A stretch of 64,000 bases of DNA, from positions 1-64,000 of the forward strand of contig CACMJW010000004.1 of the NCBI GenBank assembly GCA_902614125.1, read 5' to 3'. The notes below the pieces were generated by a model. That model worked only from the letters and a program-made list of their open reading frames with translations, was not told the origin of the DNA and made no database searches. Shown piece by piece: positions 29,411 to 40,218 of this stretch. A program made the position numbers and the translations under genes. Each line of letters starts with the position of its first letter. Position 1 is the stretch's first letter. The DNA comes from an uncultured Pelagibacteraceae bacterium (lineage in GTDB: Bacteria > Pseudomonadota > Alphaproteobacteria > Pelagibacterales > Pelagibacteraceae).

Positions 29411-31069
29411 ATGTCTAAAAACATAAGTAATTTATCCGGAAGAATAGGCTTAAAAAATAATCTATTTCAAAAGCTATCTGACAGATCCTTAAATTCTAAA
29501 GATGATGCAGGGATAAAGGAAATAGCTGAAGAATACAAAATGGGTGTTTCAACTATTCACGGAGCGGAAAGTTTTTACGAATTTTTAAGACCCTCGCACA
29601 GAGAGAAAAAAGCATTCGTATGTAATGGAAGTGCTTGTATGTGCGCAGGTACACAAGAGCCTTTAAAGAAAAAATTACAAGAAAAATTAGGTGACGATAA
29701 AGTTGGCGAGATGTTTTGTCTTGGCCATTGCTATGAAAATCATGCGTTTCACTATGATGGAGAAAATTATGCAGGTAATGACATCAATCAAATAGATCAA
29801 ATCATTAAAGGTGAAAAAATAAAACAAGAAAAATTCTTTTCAAAAAGTTTTGCAACAACAAGTTTTTTAATGGATGATAAATTATCAAACTTTGATCAAT
29901 TCAAAGAGCATTTAGAAAAATTTATTAAAACGGATAAAAAAGAAATCATAAACTCGTTATTATCTTCTAATCTTACAGGTAGAGGTGGCGCAGGATTTCC
30001 AACAGGAATGAAATGGGATTTCTGTAGTAAAACAAAATCAGAAAAAAAATATGTAGTTTGTAATGCTGATGAAGGAGATTCTGGTGCTTTCTCAGATAGA
30101 TATTTATTGGAAGATCAACCACTTAAAGTGTTATTTGGAATGATAGTTTGTGGTTATGTAATTGGTAGCAATGAAGGAGTACTTTATATAAGAGGTGAAT
30201 ATCCAAAATCAATTGAAGCAATTAATGGATGTATTAATTCATTAAAAGAAGCAGGATTATTAGGTGAAAAAATATTAGGAACAGAATTTTCTTTTGATTT
30301 GAATATTTGTATTGGACAAGGTGCTTATATTTGTGGAGAAGAAACAGCTTTAATAGCATCTATTGAAGGTAGAAGAGCAGAAGTAGATGTAAGGCCTCCA
30401 TTCCCTGTAACAGAAGGATTATACAAAAAACCAACTGTAGTTAACAATGTAGAAACATTAGCAGCTGCAACTGGAATTTTACTAAATGGAGCAGAAAAAT
30501 TTTCATCAGTTGGAAATAAAAAATCTGCTGGAACAAAACTAGTTTGTCTAGATAGTTTTTTTAATAATCCTGGTGTTTATGAGATTGATATGGGAACACC
30601 AATGAAAAAAATATTTGAAGAATATGGTGGTGGATACAAAGAAGATGTAAAAGCATTCCAAATTGGTGGACCTTTAGGTGGAGTAGTGCCTATATCAGAA
30701 ATCGAAAAACTAAATTTAGATTTCCAAGAATTTACTAAAGCAGGTTTTATGTTAGGTCATGCGAGTGTTGTTAGTATTCCTAAAGATTTTAATATGGCTG
30801 AATACATTCATCACTTATTTGAGTTTTCAGCTGAAGAGTCATGTGGAAAATGCTTTCCTGGAAGAATTGGATCCTACAGAGGAAAAGAAATGTTTGATCA
30901 GTTAAAGAAAGGAACATCTAAAATTCCACTTAAACTTTTGAATGAATTATTAGTTACCATGCAAAAAGGATGCTTGTGTGCGCTTTGTGGAGCGATACCA
31001 ACACCCATAATGAACATATTAAATTATTTTGGTGATGAAATTAAAAATGATATAGTAAAAGATAATTAA
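29411..31069 (+). CDS. NAD-linked formate dehydrogenase beta-type subunit (NuoE-like N-term fused to NuoF-like)
   Basis: CNGSACMCAGTQ (2Fe-2S), GRGGAGFPTGMKW, CNADEGDSGAFSDR, ESCGKCFPGRIG. Confidence 0.88.
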   Translation: MSKNISNLSGRIGLKNNLFQKLSDRSLNSKDDAGIKEIAEEYKMGVSTIHGAESFYEFLRPSHREKKAFVCNGSACMCAGTQEPLKKKLQEKLGDDKVGEMFCLGHCYENHAFHYDGENYAGNDINQIDQIIKGEKIKQEKFFSKSFATTSFLMDDKLSNFDQFKEHLEKFIKTDKKEIINSLLSSNLTGRGGAGFPTGMKWDFCSKTKSEKKYVVCNADEGDSGAFSDRYLLEDQPLKVLFGMIVCGYVIGSNEGVLYIRGEYPKSIEAINGCINSLKEAGLLGEKILGTEFSFDLNICIGQGAYICGEETALIASIEGRRAEVDVRPPFPVTEGLYKKPTVVNNVETLAAATGILLNGAEKFSSVGNKKSAGTKLVCLDSFFNNPGVYEIDMGTPMKKIFEEYGGGYKEDVKAFQIGGPLGGVVPISEIEKLNLDFQEFTKAGFMLGHASVVSIPKDFNMAEYIHHLFEFSAEESCGKCFPGRIGSYRGKEMFDQLKKGTSKIPLKLLNELLVTMQKGCLCALCGAIPTPIMNILNYFGDEIKNDIVKDN

Positions 31070-33843
31070 TGAGTGCGGAAAAAAGAAAAGTTGCCTATAT
31101 AGATGGAAAACCCTATGAAATAGGGCCAAATCATACATCCATTTTAAAATTTGTAAAAAGTTACTTGGGAGAAAAGAAGGTACCAACACTATGCGACGAC
31201 CCTAACCTTGCACCTTATGGTGCTTGCAGAGTTTGCTCTGTTGAAGTTGCTCTAGAAAAAGACGGTCCAACTAAAGTAGTTGCATCATGTCATACACCTG
31301 TTGGAGAAAACCAACACATATTTACAAGTAATGATGGATTGCAAAATTTAAGAAAAAATATTGTTGAGTTAGTTTTAACAGACCATCCGATGAATTGTGA
31401 TACTTGTGAAGTAGATAAAAATTGTGAACTTCAAACTGTAGCAAATGACTTAGGAATAAGCGACCATAGATATAATAACCCTAAACAACATAAAGGAACT
31501 CCCAAAGATACTTCTCACTCTTACATGAGAATGAATTTGGACAACTGTATAAATTGTGGAAGATGTGTAAGAGCATGTGATGAAATTCAAGGTTCATTTG
31601 TTTTGACAATGAGTGGAAGAGGATTTGAGTCTAGAATTACTACTGATAATGATATGCTCTTTGGAGACTCATCATGTGTATCTTGTGGTGCTTGTGCTCA
31701 TACGTGTCCAACAGATGCTATTTCAGATGTATTTCAATCTAAATCAGTAAAAGTAGATAAAAAAGTTAGAACTACATGTTCATACTGCGGTGTTGGTTGT
31801 AATTTAGAGACCTCTGTAAAAGATGGAAAAGTTGTTGCAATAGATACTCCAAAAGAAACTGAAGTAAACGCAGGTCATACATGTATCAAAGGAAGATATG
31901 CATTTGGTTTTTATGATCATCCAGACAGACTGAGAAGTCCTTTGATTAAGAGAAATGGAAAATTTGAAGAAGTTTCTTGGGATGATGCTTACGAATATAT
32001 AAAGCAAAAATTAGAAAAGATTAAAAATGAGAGTGGCCCAGATGCTATTGCTGGTATTTCTTCAGCTAGATGCACTAATGAGGAAAATTATGTGTTTCAA
32101 AAAATGATAAGAGCAGCAATTGGAACAAATAATATAGATTGCTGTGCAAGAATTTGTCATTCACCTACTGCATGGGGAATGCAACAAACTTTTGGAACAG
32201 GAGCAGCAACTAACTCCACAGAGGATATTTATCATGCTGATTTATTTTTAGTCATTGGAGCAAATCCAACAAATGCTCATCCTGTAACTGGTGCAAAAAT
32301 TAAACAACAGGTTATGAAAGGTAAAAAATTAATTGTGCTTGATCCAATTACTACTGATATTGCTAAACTTGCTGACTATCATATTAGATTAAGACCTGGA
32401 ACAAACGTTGCTGTACTAAACATGATGCTTTACTACATTGTTAAAGGAAACTTATTAAATAAAGATTTTGTTGAAAACAGAACTGAAGGGTTTGATGAAT
32501 TTTTAAATCACATTAATGGTTTAGATATTGATCATCTAGCAAGTGTTGCTGGTGTTGATAAACAATTAGTTAAAGAAGCAGCCATTGCATATGCAACAGC
32601 AAAAAATTCTATGGAGTTCCATGGTTTAGGAGTTACTGAGCACGAACAAGGTTCTAAAACTGTGATGTTGATTGCAGACCTTGCAATGATTACTGGCAAC
32701 ATAGGAAGAAGAGGTGTTGGAGTTAATCCTTTAAGAGGTCAGAACAATGTTCAAGGGGCTGCAGATATGGGGTGCCAACCTCACCAAGGTGCTGGTTATT
32801 TCCCAGTAGCTGATAAAAAAATTCAAGATTTTTACACTGAAAAATATGGTGCAGTCCACCCAACAAAAGCTGGATTGAAAATCCCAGAAATATTTGATGC
32901 AGCAATAAATAAGGAAGTTAAAGGATTATGGATTATTGGAGAAGATATTGTTCAGACTGATCCAAACAGTGCGCATGTTATTAAAGCAATGGAATCTTTA
33001 GATTTATTAGTTGTTCAAGAGATATTTATGAGTGAAACAGCAAAATTAGCAGATGTCGTTTTGCCAGGAACAACATTTTTAGAAAAAGACGGTACTTTTA
33101 CAAACACAGAAAGAAGAGTTCAAAGAGTTAATAAAGCCGCTGAACCTTTACCAGGCACAAAACCAGATGGTGTCATTGTTACTGAGATGATGCAAAAGCT
33201 TGGATATGATCAGCCAACTTATGATGCTGATCAAGTATTAGCAGAGGTTGCAGATGTTGTTCCGTTCTTTAAGGGGATTACTAGAGAGAGACTAGGTAAA
33301 CTTGGATTACAATGGCCTGTAAAAGAAGACGGAACAGATACAAAAATTTTACATGAAAAAGAGTTTAAACTTGGAAAAGGAAGATTAAAGTCTTTTGATT
33401 GGAAAGAATCTACAGAAATCAAAAATAATATTAAAGAGTATCCACTTATTCTTACCACTAGTAGAGTTTTACAGCATTACAATGCAGCAACTATGACAAG
33501 AAGAACTAAAAATTTAAATATTGTGGATGAAGATATATTATTAGTAAACCCTATAGATGCTAAAGAAAGAGAATTAAGTAACGGTGATATAGCAAGACTT
33601 TATTCAGGCAGAGGTGAGGTTTCATTAAAAGTTGAGGTAACAGATAAAGTAAAAGAGGGAATTGTTTTCACAACTTTCCATTTTCCAGAACACATGGTCA
33701 ACATGGTTACAGGTGATGGTAAAGATGAAGAGACAAAATGCGCAGAATATAAAGTTTCTGCAGTTCAAGTTCAAAAAATATCAAATAAATTTAAAACAGA
33801 AATTTCTCCATCCGAAAAACAAGCTGAAATTGTAAGAAATTAA
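31069..33843 (+). CDS. Formate dehydrogenase alpha subunit
   Basis: N-term 2Fe-2S and 4Fe-4S clusters, TCSYCGVGCNLE, CCARICHSPT (Cys, not Sec), MGCQPHQGAGY. Confidence 0.92.
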   Translation: MSAEKRKVAYIDGKPYEIGPNHTSILKFVKSYLGEKKVPTLCDDPNLAPYGACRVCSVEVALEKDGPTKVVASCHTPVGENQHIFTSNDGLQNLRKNIVELVLTDHPMNCDTCEVDKNCELQTVANDLGISDHRYNNPKQHKGTPKDTSHSYMRMNLDNCINCGRCVRACDEIQGSFVLTMSGRGFESRITTDNDMLFGDSSCVSCGACAHTCPTDAISDVFQSKSVKVDKKVRTTCSYCGVGCNLETSVKDGKVVAIDTPKETEVNAGHTCIKGRYAFGFYDHPDRLRSPLIKRNGKFEEVSWDDAYEYIKQKLEKIKNESGPDAIAGISSARCTNEENYVFQKMIRAAIGTNNIDCCARICHSPTAWGMQQTFGTGAATNSTEDIYHADLFLVIGANPTNAHPVTGAKIKQQVMKGKKLIVLDPITTDIAKLADYHIRLRPGTNVAVLNMMLYYIVKGNLLNKDFVENRTEGFDEFLNHINGLDIDHLASVAGVDKQLVKEAAIAYATAKNSMEFHGLGVTEHEQGSKTVMLIADLAMITGNIGRRGVGVNPLRGQNNVQGAADMGCQPHQGAGYFPVADKKIQDFYTEKYGAVHPTKAGLKIPEIFDAAINKEVKGLWIIGEDIVQTDPNSAHVIKAMESLDLLVVQEIFMSETAKLADVVLPGTTFLEKDGTFTNTERRVQRVNKAAEPLPGTKPDGVIVTEMMQKLGYDQPTYDADQVLAEVADVVPFFKGITRERLGKLGLQWPVKEDGTDTKILHEKEFKLGKGRLKSFDWKESTEIKNNIKEYPLILTTSRVLQHYNAATMTRRTKNLNIVDEDILLVNPIDAKERELSNGDIARLYSGRGEVSLKVEVTDKVKEGIVFTTFHFPEHMVNMVTGDGKDEETKCAEYKVSAVQVQKISNKFKTEISPSEKQAEIVRN

Positions 33844-33911
33844 AAAATTCTCCAAAAATTTTTAAAATTTTATTTTTTAGGTTAAAATATTTTTAAAAAA
33901 AAGGAGTTATA

Positions 33912-34229
33912 ATGAAAGCATATATAATGGGTAACTACACAGAAAAAGCTTTTCAAGGTTTCATGAAGGATCCTACAAGTGATAGAAAAGCAGTGGTAGA
34001 ACAATTAACAAAAGCAGTTGGTGGAACAATTCATAGTATGGACATCGTTAGAGGTTCATATGATTTTATTGTTGTGACTGATATTGGTGCGTTTGAAAAT
34101 TTTGCTGCAATTAAATTAGTTGTTGAAGCATCTGGTGCTGTTAAGAATATGACAATGTTGGAGGCAATAGACTTTACTAAAGCTACAACTAAAGCAAGTC
34201 AGATAGGTTATAAACCTCCAGGACAATAG
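33912..34229 (+). CDS. GYD domain protein
   Basis: AVGGTIHSMDIVRGSYDFIVVTDI; AGGAG ribosome-binding site upstream. Confidence 0.8.
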   Translation: MKAYIMGNYTEKAFQGFMKDPTSDRKAVVEQLTKAVGGTIHSMDIVRGSYDFIVVTDIGAFENFAAIKLVVEASGAVKNMTMLEAIDFTKATTKASQIGYKPPGQ

Positions 34230-34233
34230 GTAA

Positions 34234-34602
34234 TTATTTTTTTTCGTCGTTATCTACGACTAGGCAGATTTCTGATTTAGTCAGGAATCTGCGACCTGTT
34301 CCATTATCTAATGAGAACATTCCACCTATTCCTTTAACAGCATCAATTGTTAGATCAGTATGTTTCCATTTTTCATACTGGTCACCATTCATATAAAATG
34401 GCACTCCTCCGATTTCACCTAGTTTAATATCATTATCACCTAGAGGAAATTCACCCTCTTGAAAACACATAGGTGCACTACCATCGCAACATCCACCTGA
34501 TTGATGAAACATTAAATTTTCCCCATATTTTTCCTGGAGTTCAGATAATAAGTTTAACGCTGAATTTGTTGCAGATACTTTCATTTTTAAAGTACGGCCC
34601 AT
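34234..34602 (-). CDS. DUF779 family protein
   Basis: MFHQSGGCCDGSAPMCF; adjacent to aldehyde dehydrogenase. True start may be the internal Met at 34584. Confidence 0.85.
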   Translation of the reverse strand: MGRTLKMKVSATNSALNLLSELQEKYGENLMFHQSGGCCDGSAPMCFQEGEFPLGDNDIKLGEIGGVPFYMNGDQYEKWKHTDLTIDAVKGIGGMFSLDNGTGRRFLTKSEICLVVDNDEKK

Positions 34603-34620
34603 GATTTAGAATCATGGGCC
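34596..34620. promoter_or_regulatory. Perfect 11-bp stem hairpin between ALDH and DUF779 genes
   Basis: GGCCCATGATT-tag-AATCATGGGCC; no adjacent T-run, so not a canonical terminator. Confidence 0.75.
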
Positions 34621-34635
34621 AGTATATATTATTGA

Positions 34636-36180
34636 TTAAAAGAAGCCTAATTTTTTCTCAGCATAAGAAACGTGAAGATTCTTATTCTGTCTATAATGAT
34701 TAAGCATCATTTTATGAGTTTCTCTCCCAACTCCTGATTGTTTATATCCACCAAATGGAGAGTGAGCTGGATAAGCATGATAACAATTAGTCCATACTAT
34801 TCCTGCTTGTATTGCTCTACCCATTCTGTGAGCGATATTACCATTTCTAGTCCATACAGCTGCGCCTAAACCATAAAGAGTATCATTAGCAATTTTTAAT
34901 GCTTCTGCTTCATCTTTAAATTTAATTACAGATACTACAGGTCCGAAAATTTCTTCTTGAGAAATTCTCATATCATTTTTAGCTTCAAAAACAGTTGGTT
35001 GAATATAGTTTCCTTTTTCTAAACCACTATTTAGTTTAGCTACGTCACCACCTGTAAGAACTTTAGCACCTTCTTTTTTACCAAGCTCTAGATAAGATTT
35101 TATCTTTTCCATTTGCTCTACTGATGCTTGAGCTCCAATCATGGTTTCCATTTTTAAAGGATTGTCTTGTACAACTGCTTTTGTTCTTGCAATCGCTCTT
35201 TCCATGAATTTATCATAGATAGATTCTTGAATTAAAGCTCTACTTGGACAAGTACATACTTCACCCTGGTTTAGATTGAACATCACAAAACCTTCTATAC
35301 ACTTATCGAAGAAGTCGTCATCTTTTTCCATGACATCTTCAAAGAAAATATTAGGAGATTTTCCACCTAATTCTAGTGTAATTGGAATAATGTTTTGTGC
35401 TGCATACTGCATAATCAATCTTCCAGTTGTTGTTTCACCGGTGAATGCAACTTTAGCAACTCTTTTTGATGATGCTAAAGGTTTACCTGCTTCTAAACCG
35501 AAACCACTCACAATATTTACAACTCCTGGAGGTAATAGATCTCCAATGAGTTCCATCATTACCATAATTGAAGCTGGAGTTTGCTCAGCTGGTTTTAAAA
35601 CTGAACAGTTTCCTGCTGCAAGTGCTGGAGCCAATTTCCATGTCGCCATTAATAATGGAAAATTCCATGGAACTATCTGACCAACAACACCTAATGGCTC
35701 ATGAAAGTTATATGAGTATTGATTGTTCGCAATCTCAGCAATGGATCCTTCCTCTGCTCTAATTACACCAGCAAAATATCTCCAGTGATCTATCACTAAA
35801 GGCAAATCTGCTGCCATACATTCTCTGATAGGTTTTCCATTGTCTAAACATTCGGCTACAGCTAGTAAGTTTAGGTTTTTTTCTAAAACATCAGCAATTT
35901 TGTACAAAATATTTGATCTTGTTGTGATGTCTGTCTTTCCCCATTCGGTGAAAGCTGCGTGAGCAGCATCTAATGCTGCCTCTACGTCTTGTTCGTTTGA
36001 TCTTGCAACAGAACAGATTTTCTCATTTGATATCGGACTAACATTATCAAAATATTTGCCTGATTTAGGTTCTACAAACTTTCCGTTTATATAGTTTCCA
36101 TATTTAGCTTTAAATGGAAATTTAACCTTTAAATGAGAAGTATCTAGTACTGATGACACTTTCAATGCTTCTGCACTCAT
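34636..36180 (-). CDS. NAD-dependent aldehyde dehydrogenase
   Basis: [57 protein letters not shown]. Confidence 0.93.
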   Translation of the reverse strand: MSAEALKVSSVLDTSHLKVKFPFKAKYGNYINGKFVEPKSGKYFDNVSPISNEKICSVARSNEQDVEAALDAAHAAFTEWGKTDITTRSNILYKIADVLEKNLNLLAVAECLDNGKPIRECMAADLPLVIDHWRYFAGVIRAEEGSIAEIANNQYSYNFHEPLGVVGQIVPWNFPLLMATWKLAPALAAGNCSVLKPAEQTPASIMVMMELIGDLLPPGVVNIVSGFGLEAGKPLASSKRVAKVAFTGETTTGRLIMQYAAQNIIPITLELGGKSPNIFFEDVMEKDDDFFDKCIEGFVMFNLNQGEVCTCPSRALIQESIYDKFMERAIARTKAVVQDNPLKMETMIGAQASVEQMEKIKSYLELGKKEGAKVLTGGDVAKLNSGLEKGNYIQPTVFEAKNDMRISQEEIFGPVVSVIKFKDEAEALKIANDTLYGLGAAVWTRNGNIAHRMGRAIQAGIVWTNCYHAYPAHSPFGGYKQSGVGRETHKMMLNHYRQNKNLHVSYAEKKLGFF

Positions 36181-36411
36181 TTTTTCCTCCTTAAGTTAAG
36201 TACAATAAGTATATAAATTCGAAATTAACTTGTTTATTTCAGTCGTTTTTGAATTTAAAAGAGATTGAAGACTGAATAATTTTAAAATCCAAATTTATAA
36301 TAAATTAATTTAAGACTGTTAATTAGATCTTGTAAATGTGTTATTTTGAATTCAACTTTGAATTGTAAAAAGACTTATTGAATTTAGTCACAAAACTATG
36401 ATTATCTAAAT

Positions 36412-37404
36412 ATGGAATTATTAAAAGACAAATTTGGCAGAAAATTTCCCTACATAAGATTATCCATAACAGATGTATGTAATTTTAAATGTGGCTATTG
36501 TTTACCTAATGGCTTCAAAATTGACAAAAGTGACAATAGAACTTTTTTAAGTTTAGAAGAAATTAAAAGATTGGCTAAAGGTTTATCTGAATTAGGAGTA
36601 AGTAAGATTAGATTAACTGGAGGAGAACCTACAATTAGAAAAGATTTTTATGATATTGTAAAAGTAATAAAAAAAAGTTCAGGAATAAATAAAACTGTAA
36701 TCACTACTAATGGATATAAACTTGATAAATTTGCAGAACAGCTTGTAGAAAGTGGTTTAGATGGAATTAATATAAGTATTGATAGCTTAGATAAAAACAA
36801 GTTTCATAAAATCACAGGTCATGATCGACTTAATGAAATTTTAGACGGCATTGAAAAACTACAAAAACTTAATTTTAAAAATATTAAAATTAACGCTGTT
36901 CTTTTAAAAGGCATAAACAGTAGTGATAAGGATTTTGACAGTTGGTCTAATTACATAAAATCAAACCAAGTGGATTTTAGATATATCGAATTGATGCAAA
37001 CAGGAGATAATTTGGATTATTTTAAAAAATATCATATATCCTCAAAAGTATTCACTGACTTTTTAATTAAGAATAATTGGATAATACAAACTCTAGGTAA
37101 AGATGCTGGTCCATCTAAAAATTATATAAATCCAGAATTTAAAGGGAAATTTGGAGTTATTGCTCCTTATTCAAAAGATTTTTGCAAATCCTGCAATAGA
37201 TTAAGAATTACATCTAGAGGAGACTTAAGATTGTGTTTGTTCGGAAATACTGGAATAAATATAAGACACTTAATTCAAAGAGATGACCAAACTGAAGAGT
37301 TAAAGGATTTAATTTTGAAACAATTAAATTTTAAAAAAGAATCTCATTACTTAGAACTTGGTGAAACTGGTTTAACTAATAACCTATCAGTAACTGGCGG
37401 ATAA
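36412..37404 (+). CDS. moaA: GTP 3',8-cyclase
   Basis: Radical SAM SITDVCNFKCGYC, LTGGEPTIRKD, FCKSCNRLRITSRGDLRLCLF, C-term GG. Confidence 0.95.
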   Translation: MELLKDKFGRKFPYIRLSITDVCNFKCGYCLPNGFKIDKSDNRTFLSLEEIKRLAKGLSELGVSKIRLTGGEPTIRKDFYDIVKVIKKSSGINKTVITTNGYKLDKFAEQLVESGLDGINISIDSLDKNKFHKITGHDRLNEILDGIEKLQKLNFKNIKINAVLLKGINSSDKDFDSWSNYIKSNQVDFRYIELMQTGDNLDYFKKYHISSKVFTDFLIKNNWIIQTLGKDAGPSKNYINPEFKGKFGVIAPYSKDFCKSCNRLRITSRGDLRLCLFGNTGINIRHLIQRDDQTEELKDLILKQLNFKKESHYLELGETGLTNNLSVTGG

Positions 37405-37952
37405 TGAAAAATTTAAAAATAATTAAAAAAAATGATTTAAAAGATTGGGCTGAGGAATTGTTTCAAAAAAATTCGTATAAAATGGTTGATGTATCCTCAA
37501 AAAAAGAAACCTTCAGAAGAGCGCTCGCAACAGGAAAAATTTTTGTAGGTGAAGAAGTTTTTTCATTAATTAAATCAAATCAAATGCCTAAAGGGGATCC
37601 TATTTCTTTAGCAGAAGTATCAGCTATTTTGGGTGTAAAGAAAACAAGTGAAATTATTCCATTATGCCACCCTCTTTCAATTGATCATATTTCGACAAAA
37701 ATTATATTGGATGATGAAACTTACTCACTTGACGTTTTTTGTGTTGTCTCAACATTTTCTAAAACTGGTGTAGAGATGGAGGCAATTATGGGTGTAAATA
37801 GTGCTTTAATAACCATTTATGATTTAAGCAAAATAGTAAATCCACATTTAAAAATTTCTGACATAAAATTATTAATTAAAGAAGGTGGCAAAAAAGGATT
37901 ATGGAAAAATCCAGATGGGTTGCCAGATTTTTTAAAAGAAATATTTAATTAA
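37404..37952 (+). CDS. moaC: Cyclic pyranopterin monophosphate synthase
   Basis: MVDVSSKKETFRRA, IPLCHPLSIDH, TGVEMEAIMGVNSALITIYDL. Confidence 0.93.
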   Translation: MKNLKIIKKNDLKDWAEELFQKNSYKMVDVSSKKETFRRALATGKIFVGEEVFSLIKSNQMPKGDPISLAEVSAILGVKKTSEIIPLCHPLSIDHISTKIILDDETYSLDVFCVVSTFSKTGVEMEAIMGVNSALITIYDLSKIVNPHLKISDIKLLIKEGGKKGLWKNPDGLPDFLKEIFN

Positions 37953-38221
37953 TGAAAATATCTGTTGAGTTGTTTGGGGCTGCAAGAGAATTCAGCAAAA
38001 CAAAGTACTTAGAATTTAATTTTTCAAAATCTTGTAAAATAATTGACATTAAAAAAAAACTTTATGAGCATGTTGATAATAAATTTAATGGAAATTTAAA
38101 TTATAAAGAGATTATAAAAAATTCGGCATTTTGCTCAGATAAAGATCAATTAATAAAGGAAAACCAAATTTTGAATAAAAATCAAATAATTGGAATTATT
38201 CCACCGATTGGAGGTGGTTAA
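37952..38221 (+). CDS. moaD: Molybdopterin synthase small subunit
   Basis: Ubiquitin-like small protein ending IIPPIGGG. Confidence 0.9.
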   Translation: MKISVELFGAAREFSKTKYLEFNFSKSCKIIDIKKKLYEHVDNKFNGNLNYKEIIKNSAFCSDKDQLIKENQILNKNQIIGIIPPIGGG

Positions 38222-38664
38222 TGCTCCATGCAAAAATTATAGACTCCTCGATTGAAAAAATTGAAATTTCCAAAGCAGAACATTTTTTAAAATCAGATAA
38301 ATTTGGTGCAGTAATTTATTTTGTTGGAGTTGTTAGAGATGATAGTGAAAATAAAAAGGTTAATGGAATTACATACGATGCAAAAGATTCAATGGTACTT
38401 AAAAGTTTTGAGGAAATTTATAATGAGACAGAGCAAAAACTGGGAATTAAAAATAAAGCTGTTTTTATTGAACATGTAAAGGGTCACCTCAAACTTTCTG
38501 AAAAAAGCATACTAATAGGAGTAGCTTGTAAGCACAGAGATGAGGCATATCGACTATCAAGATTTATTATTGAAGAAATAAAAAAAAGATCACCTATATG
38601 GAAAAAAGAACATTATGAAAATGAGGATAGTGAATGGCTCAAAGGTATTTCGTTAACAACATGA
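38221..38664 (+). CDS. moaE: Molybdopterin synthase catalytic subunit
   Basis: VGVVRDDSENKKVNGITYDA, KKRSPIWKKE. Confidence 0.9.
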   Translation: MLHAKIIDSSIEKIEISKAEHFLKSDKFGAVIYFVGVVRDDSENKKVNGITYDAKDSMVLKSFEEIYNETEQKLGIKNKAVFIEHVKGHLKLSEKSILIGVACKHRDEAYRLSRFIIEEIKKRSPIWKKEHYENEDSEWLKGISLTT

Positions 38665-39578
38665 AATTGCATAAATTTAAATCTTCGGAAATAACTCCTG
38701 AAAATTTTTATATAAATAGACGAAAATTCCTTAAGAAAATGGGTATTGTAACTGGAACTGCTTTCGCTTCTCAAAATATAATTACATCTACTTTATCTTA
38801 TACCCCTGAAACAGAAAGGAAAATAACTCCTTATAAATTTGTAACTACTTACAACAACTATTACGAATTTGGTACAAGTAAGTCTGATCCACACAAAAAC
38901 TCTAAAGATTTTATAACAAAGCCATGGGATATTAAAATTGATGGCGAAGTTGAAAATGAAATTACTTTGTCAGTTGAGGAAATTAAAAACATGATCCCAA
39001 GTGAAGAGAGAATATACAGATTTAGATGTGTTGAAGGTTGGTCGATGGTGGTCCCATGGCTAGGTTTTCCACTTAACAAACTATTAAATAAAGTTAAGCC
39101 AACATCTAAGGCTAAATTTGTAAAATTTACATCTGTATATGATCCAGATCAAATGAAAGGACAAAGATTTCCAGTATTGAACTGGCCATATAAAGAAGGT
39201 TTGAGAATTGATGAAGCCATGCATCCATTAACGATAATGGTTACTGGTCTTTATGGAAAAGAATTACCAAATCAAAACGGTGCACCTTTAAGATTGATAG
39301 TGCCATGGAAATATGGATTTAAAAGCGCCAAGGCAATTGTTAATATAAAATTCGTTGAGAAAATGCCTGTCTCGTCTTGGATGAATGCTTCACCAAAAGA
39401 ATATGGTTTTTATTCTAATGTTAATCCTAATGTATCACACCCAAGATGGTCTCAAGCAACTGAAAGAGTAATTGGTGAGAATATTTACTCACCAAGAATT
39501 AAAACAGTAATGTTTAATGGTTATGGAGATGAAGTTGCAGGTCTCTATGATGGAATGGATTTAAGAAAAAATTTTTAA
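38661..39578 (+). CDS. msrP: Protein-methionine-sulfoxide reductase catalytic subunit (YedY)
   Basis: Tat-like NRRKFLKKMG, RFRCVEGWSMVVPW, GAPLRLIVPWKYGFKSAK. Start placed at the ATGA overlap with moaE. Confidence 0.92.
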   Translation: MKLHKFKSSEITPENFYINRRKFLKKMGIVTGTAFASQNIITSTLSYTPETERKITPYKFVTTYNNYYEFGTSKSDPHKNSKDFITKPWDIKIDGEVENEITLSVEEIKNMIPSEERIYRFRCVEGWSMVVPWLGFPLNKLLNKVKPTSKAKFVKFTSVYDPDQMKGQRFPVLNWPYKEGLRIDEAMHPLTIMVTGLYGKELPNQNGAPLRLIVPWKYGFKSAKAIVNIKFVEKMPVSSWMNASPKEYGFYSNVNPNVSHPRWSQATERVIGENIYSPRIKTVMFNGYGDEVAGLYDGMDLRKNF

Positions 39579-39582
39579 TTAA

Positions 39583-40176
39583 ATGATAAGAATTTTCAAA
39601 CCCACAATCTTTGTATTGTGTTTAATTCCTTTTATAATAATAGCTTATCAAATTTTATTTAATCAACTAGGAGCAGAACCAGTAAAACAAGTAACTCATC
39701 ATACAGGAGAGTGGACCTTAAGATTTATTTTACTATCTCTAGCAATGACACCTCTTAAAAAAATTACAAAAATTTTACATTGGATAAAATATCGAAGGAT
39801 GTTGGGATTATTTGCTTTTTTTTACGGAACTTTACATTTGCTTACTTATATTGGTTTTGATTATCAGTTTAATTTAGATCCAATTATTGATGATGTTTTA
39901 AATAAAAAATTTATTTTTATAGGATTTGCTGCATGGCTTTTGATGTTGCCTCTTGCTATTACCTCAAATCAAAAAATGGTACTTATCTTAAAACAAAACT
40001 GGAAAAAAATTCACAGACTGTCGTATTTGGTTGGTATTTTTGCTGTTCTACATTTTATCTGGTTATCTAAGACAATTTTTTTTGAGCCATTGGTATACTT
40101 AATAATTCTGATAACTCTTTTAACTTTAAGATTAGATTTTATTAAATTTTCATTTAAGAAAAAATCAGTCAATTAA
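39583..40176 (+). CDS. msrQ: Heme-binding membrane subunit (YedZ)
   Basis: Multi-TM, TGEWTLRFILLSLAMTPL, RRMLGLFAFFYGTLHL. Confidence 0.88.
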   Translation: MIRIFKPTIFVLCLIPFIIIAYQILFNQLGAEPVKQVTHHTGEWTLRFILLSLAMTPLKKITKILHWIKYRRMLGLFAFFYGTLHLLTYIGFDYQFNLDPIIDDVLNKKFIFIGFAAWLLMLPLAITSNQKMVLILKQNWKKIHRLSYLVGIFAVLHFIWLSKTIFFEPLVYLIILITLLTLRLDFIKFSFKKKSVN

Positions 40177-40218
40177 TATTTTTATTCATATTTTTTATTA
40201 AAAGACTATATTTATCTA

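Noticed and set aside
31804-32007. Possible selenocysteine codon in formate dehydrogenase
   Set aside because: The alpha subunit reads through without an internal TGA and has Cys in the CCARICHSPT motif.
34246-34292. Inverted repeats GTCGT/ACGAC and GCAGATT/AATCTGC near the end of the DUF779 gene
   Set aside because: Inside coding sequence and not followed by a T-run on the relevant strand; insufficient to call a terminator.
35276-35762. ORFs of 134 and 64 aa on the + strand inside the aldehyde dehydrogenase gene
   Set aside because: Antisense shadow ORFs of a well-supported conserved enzyme.
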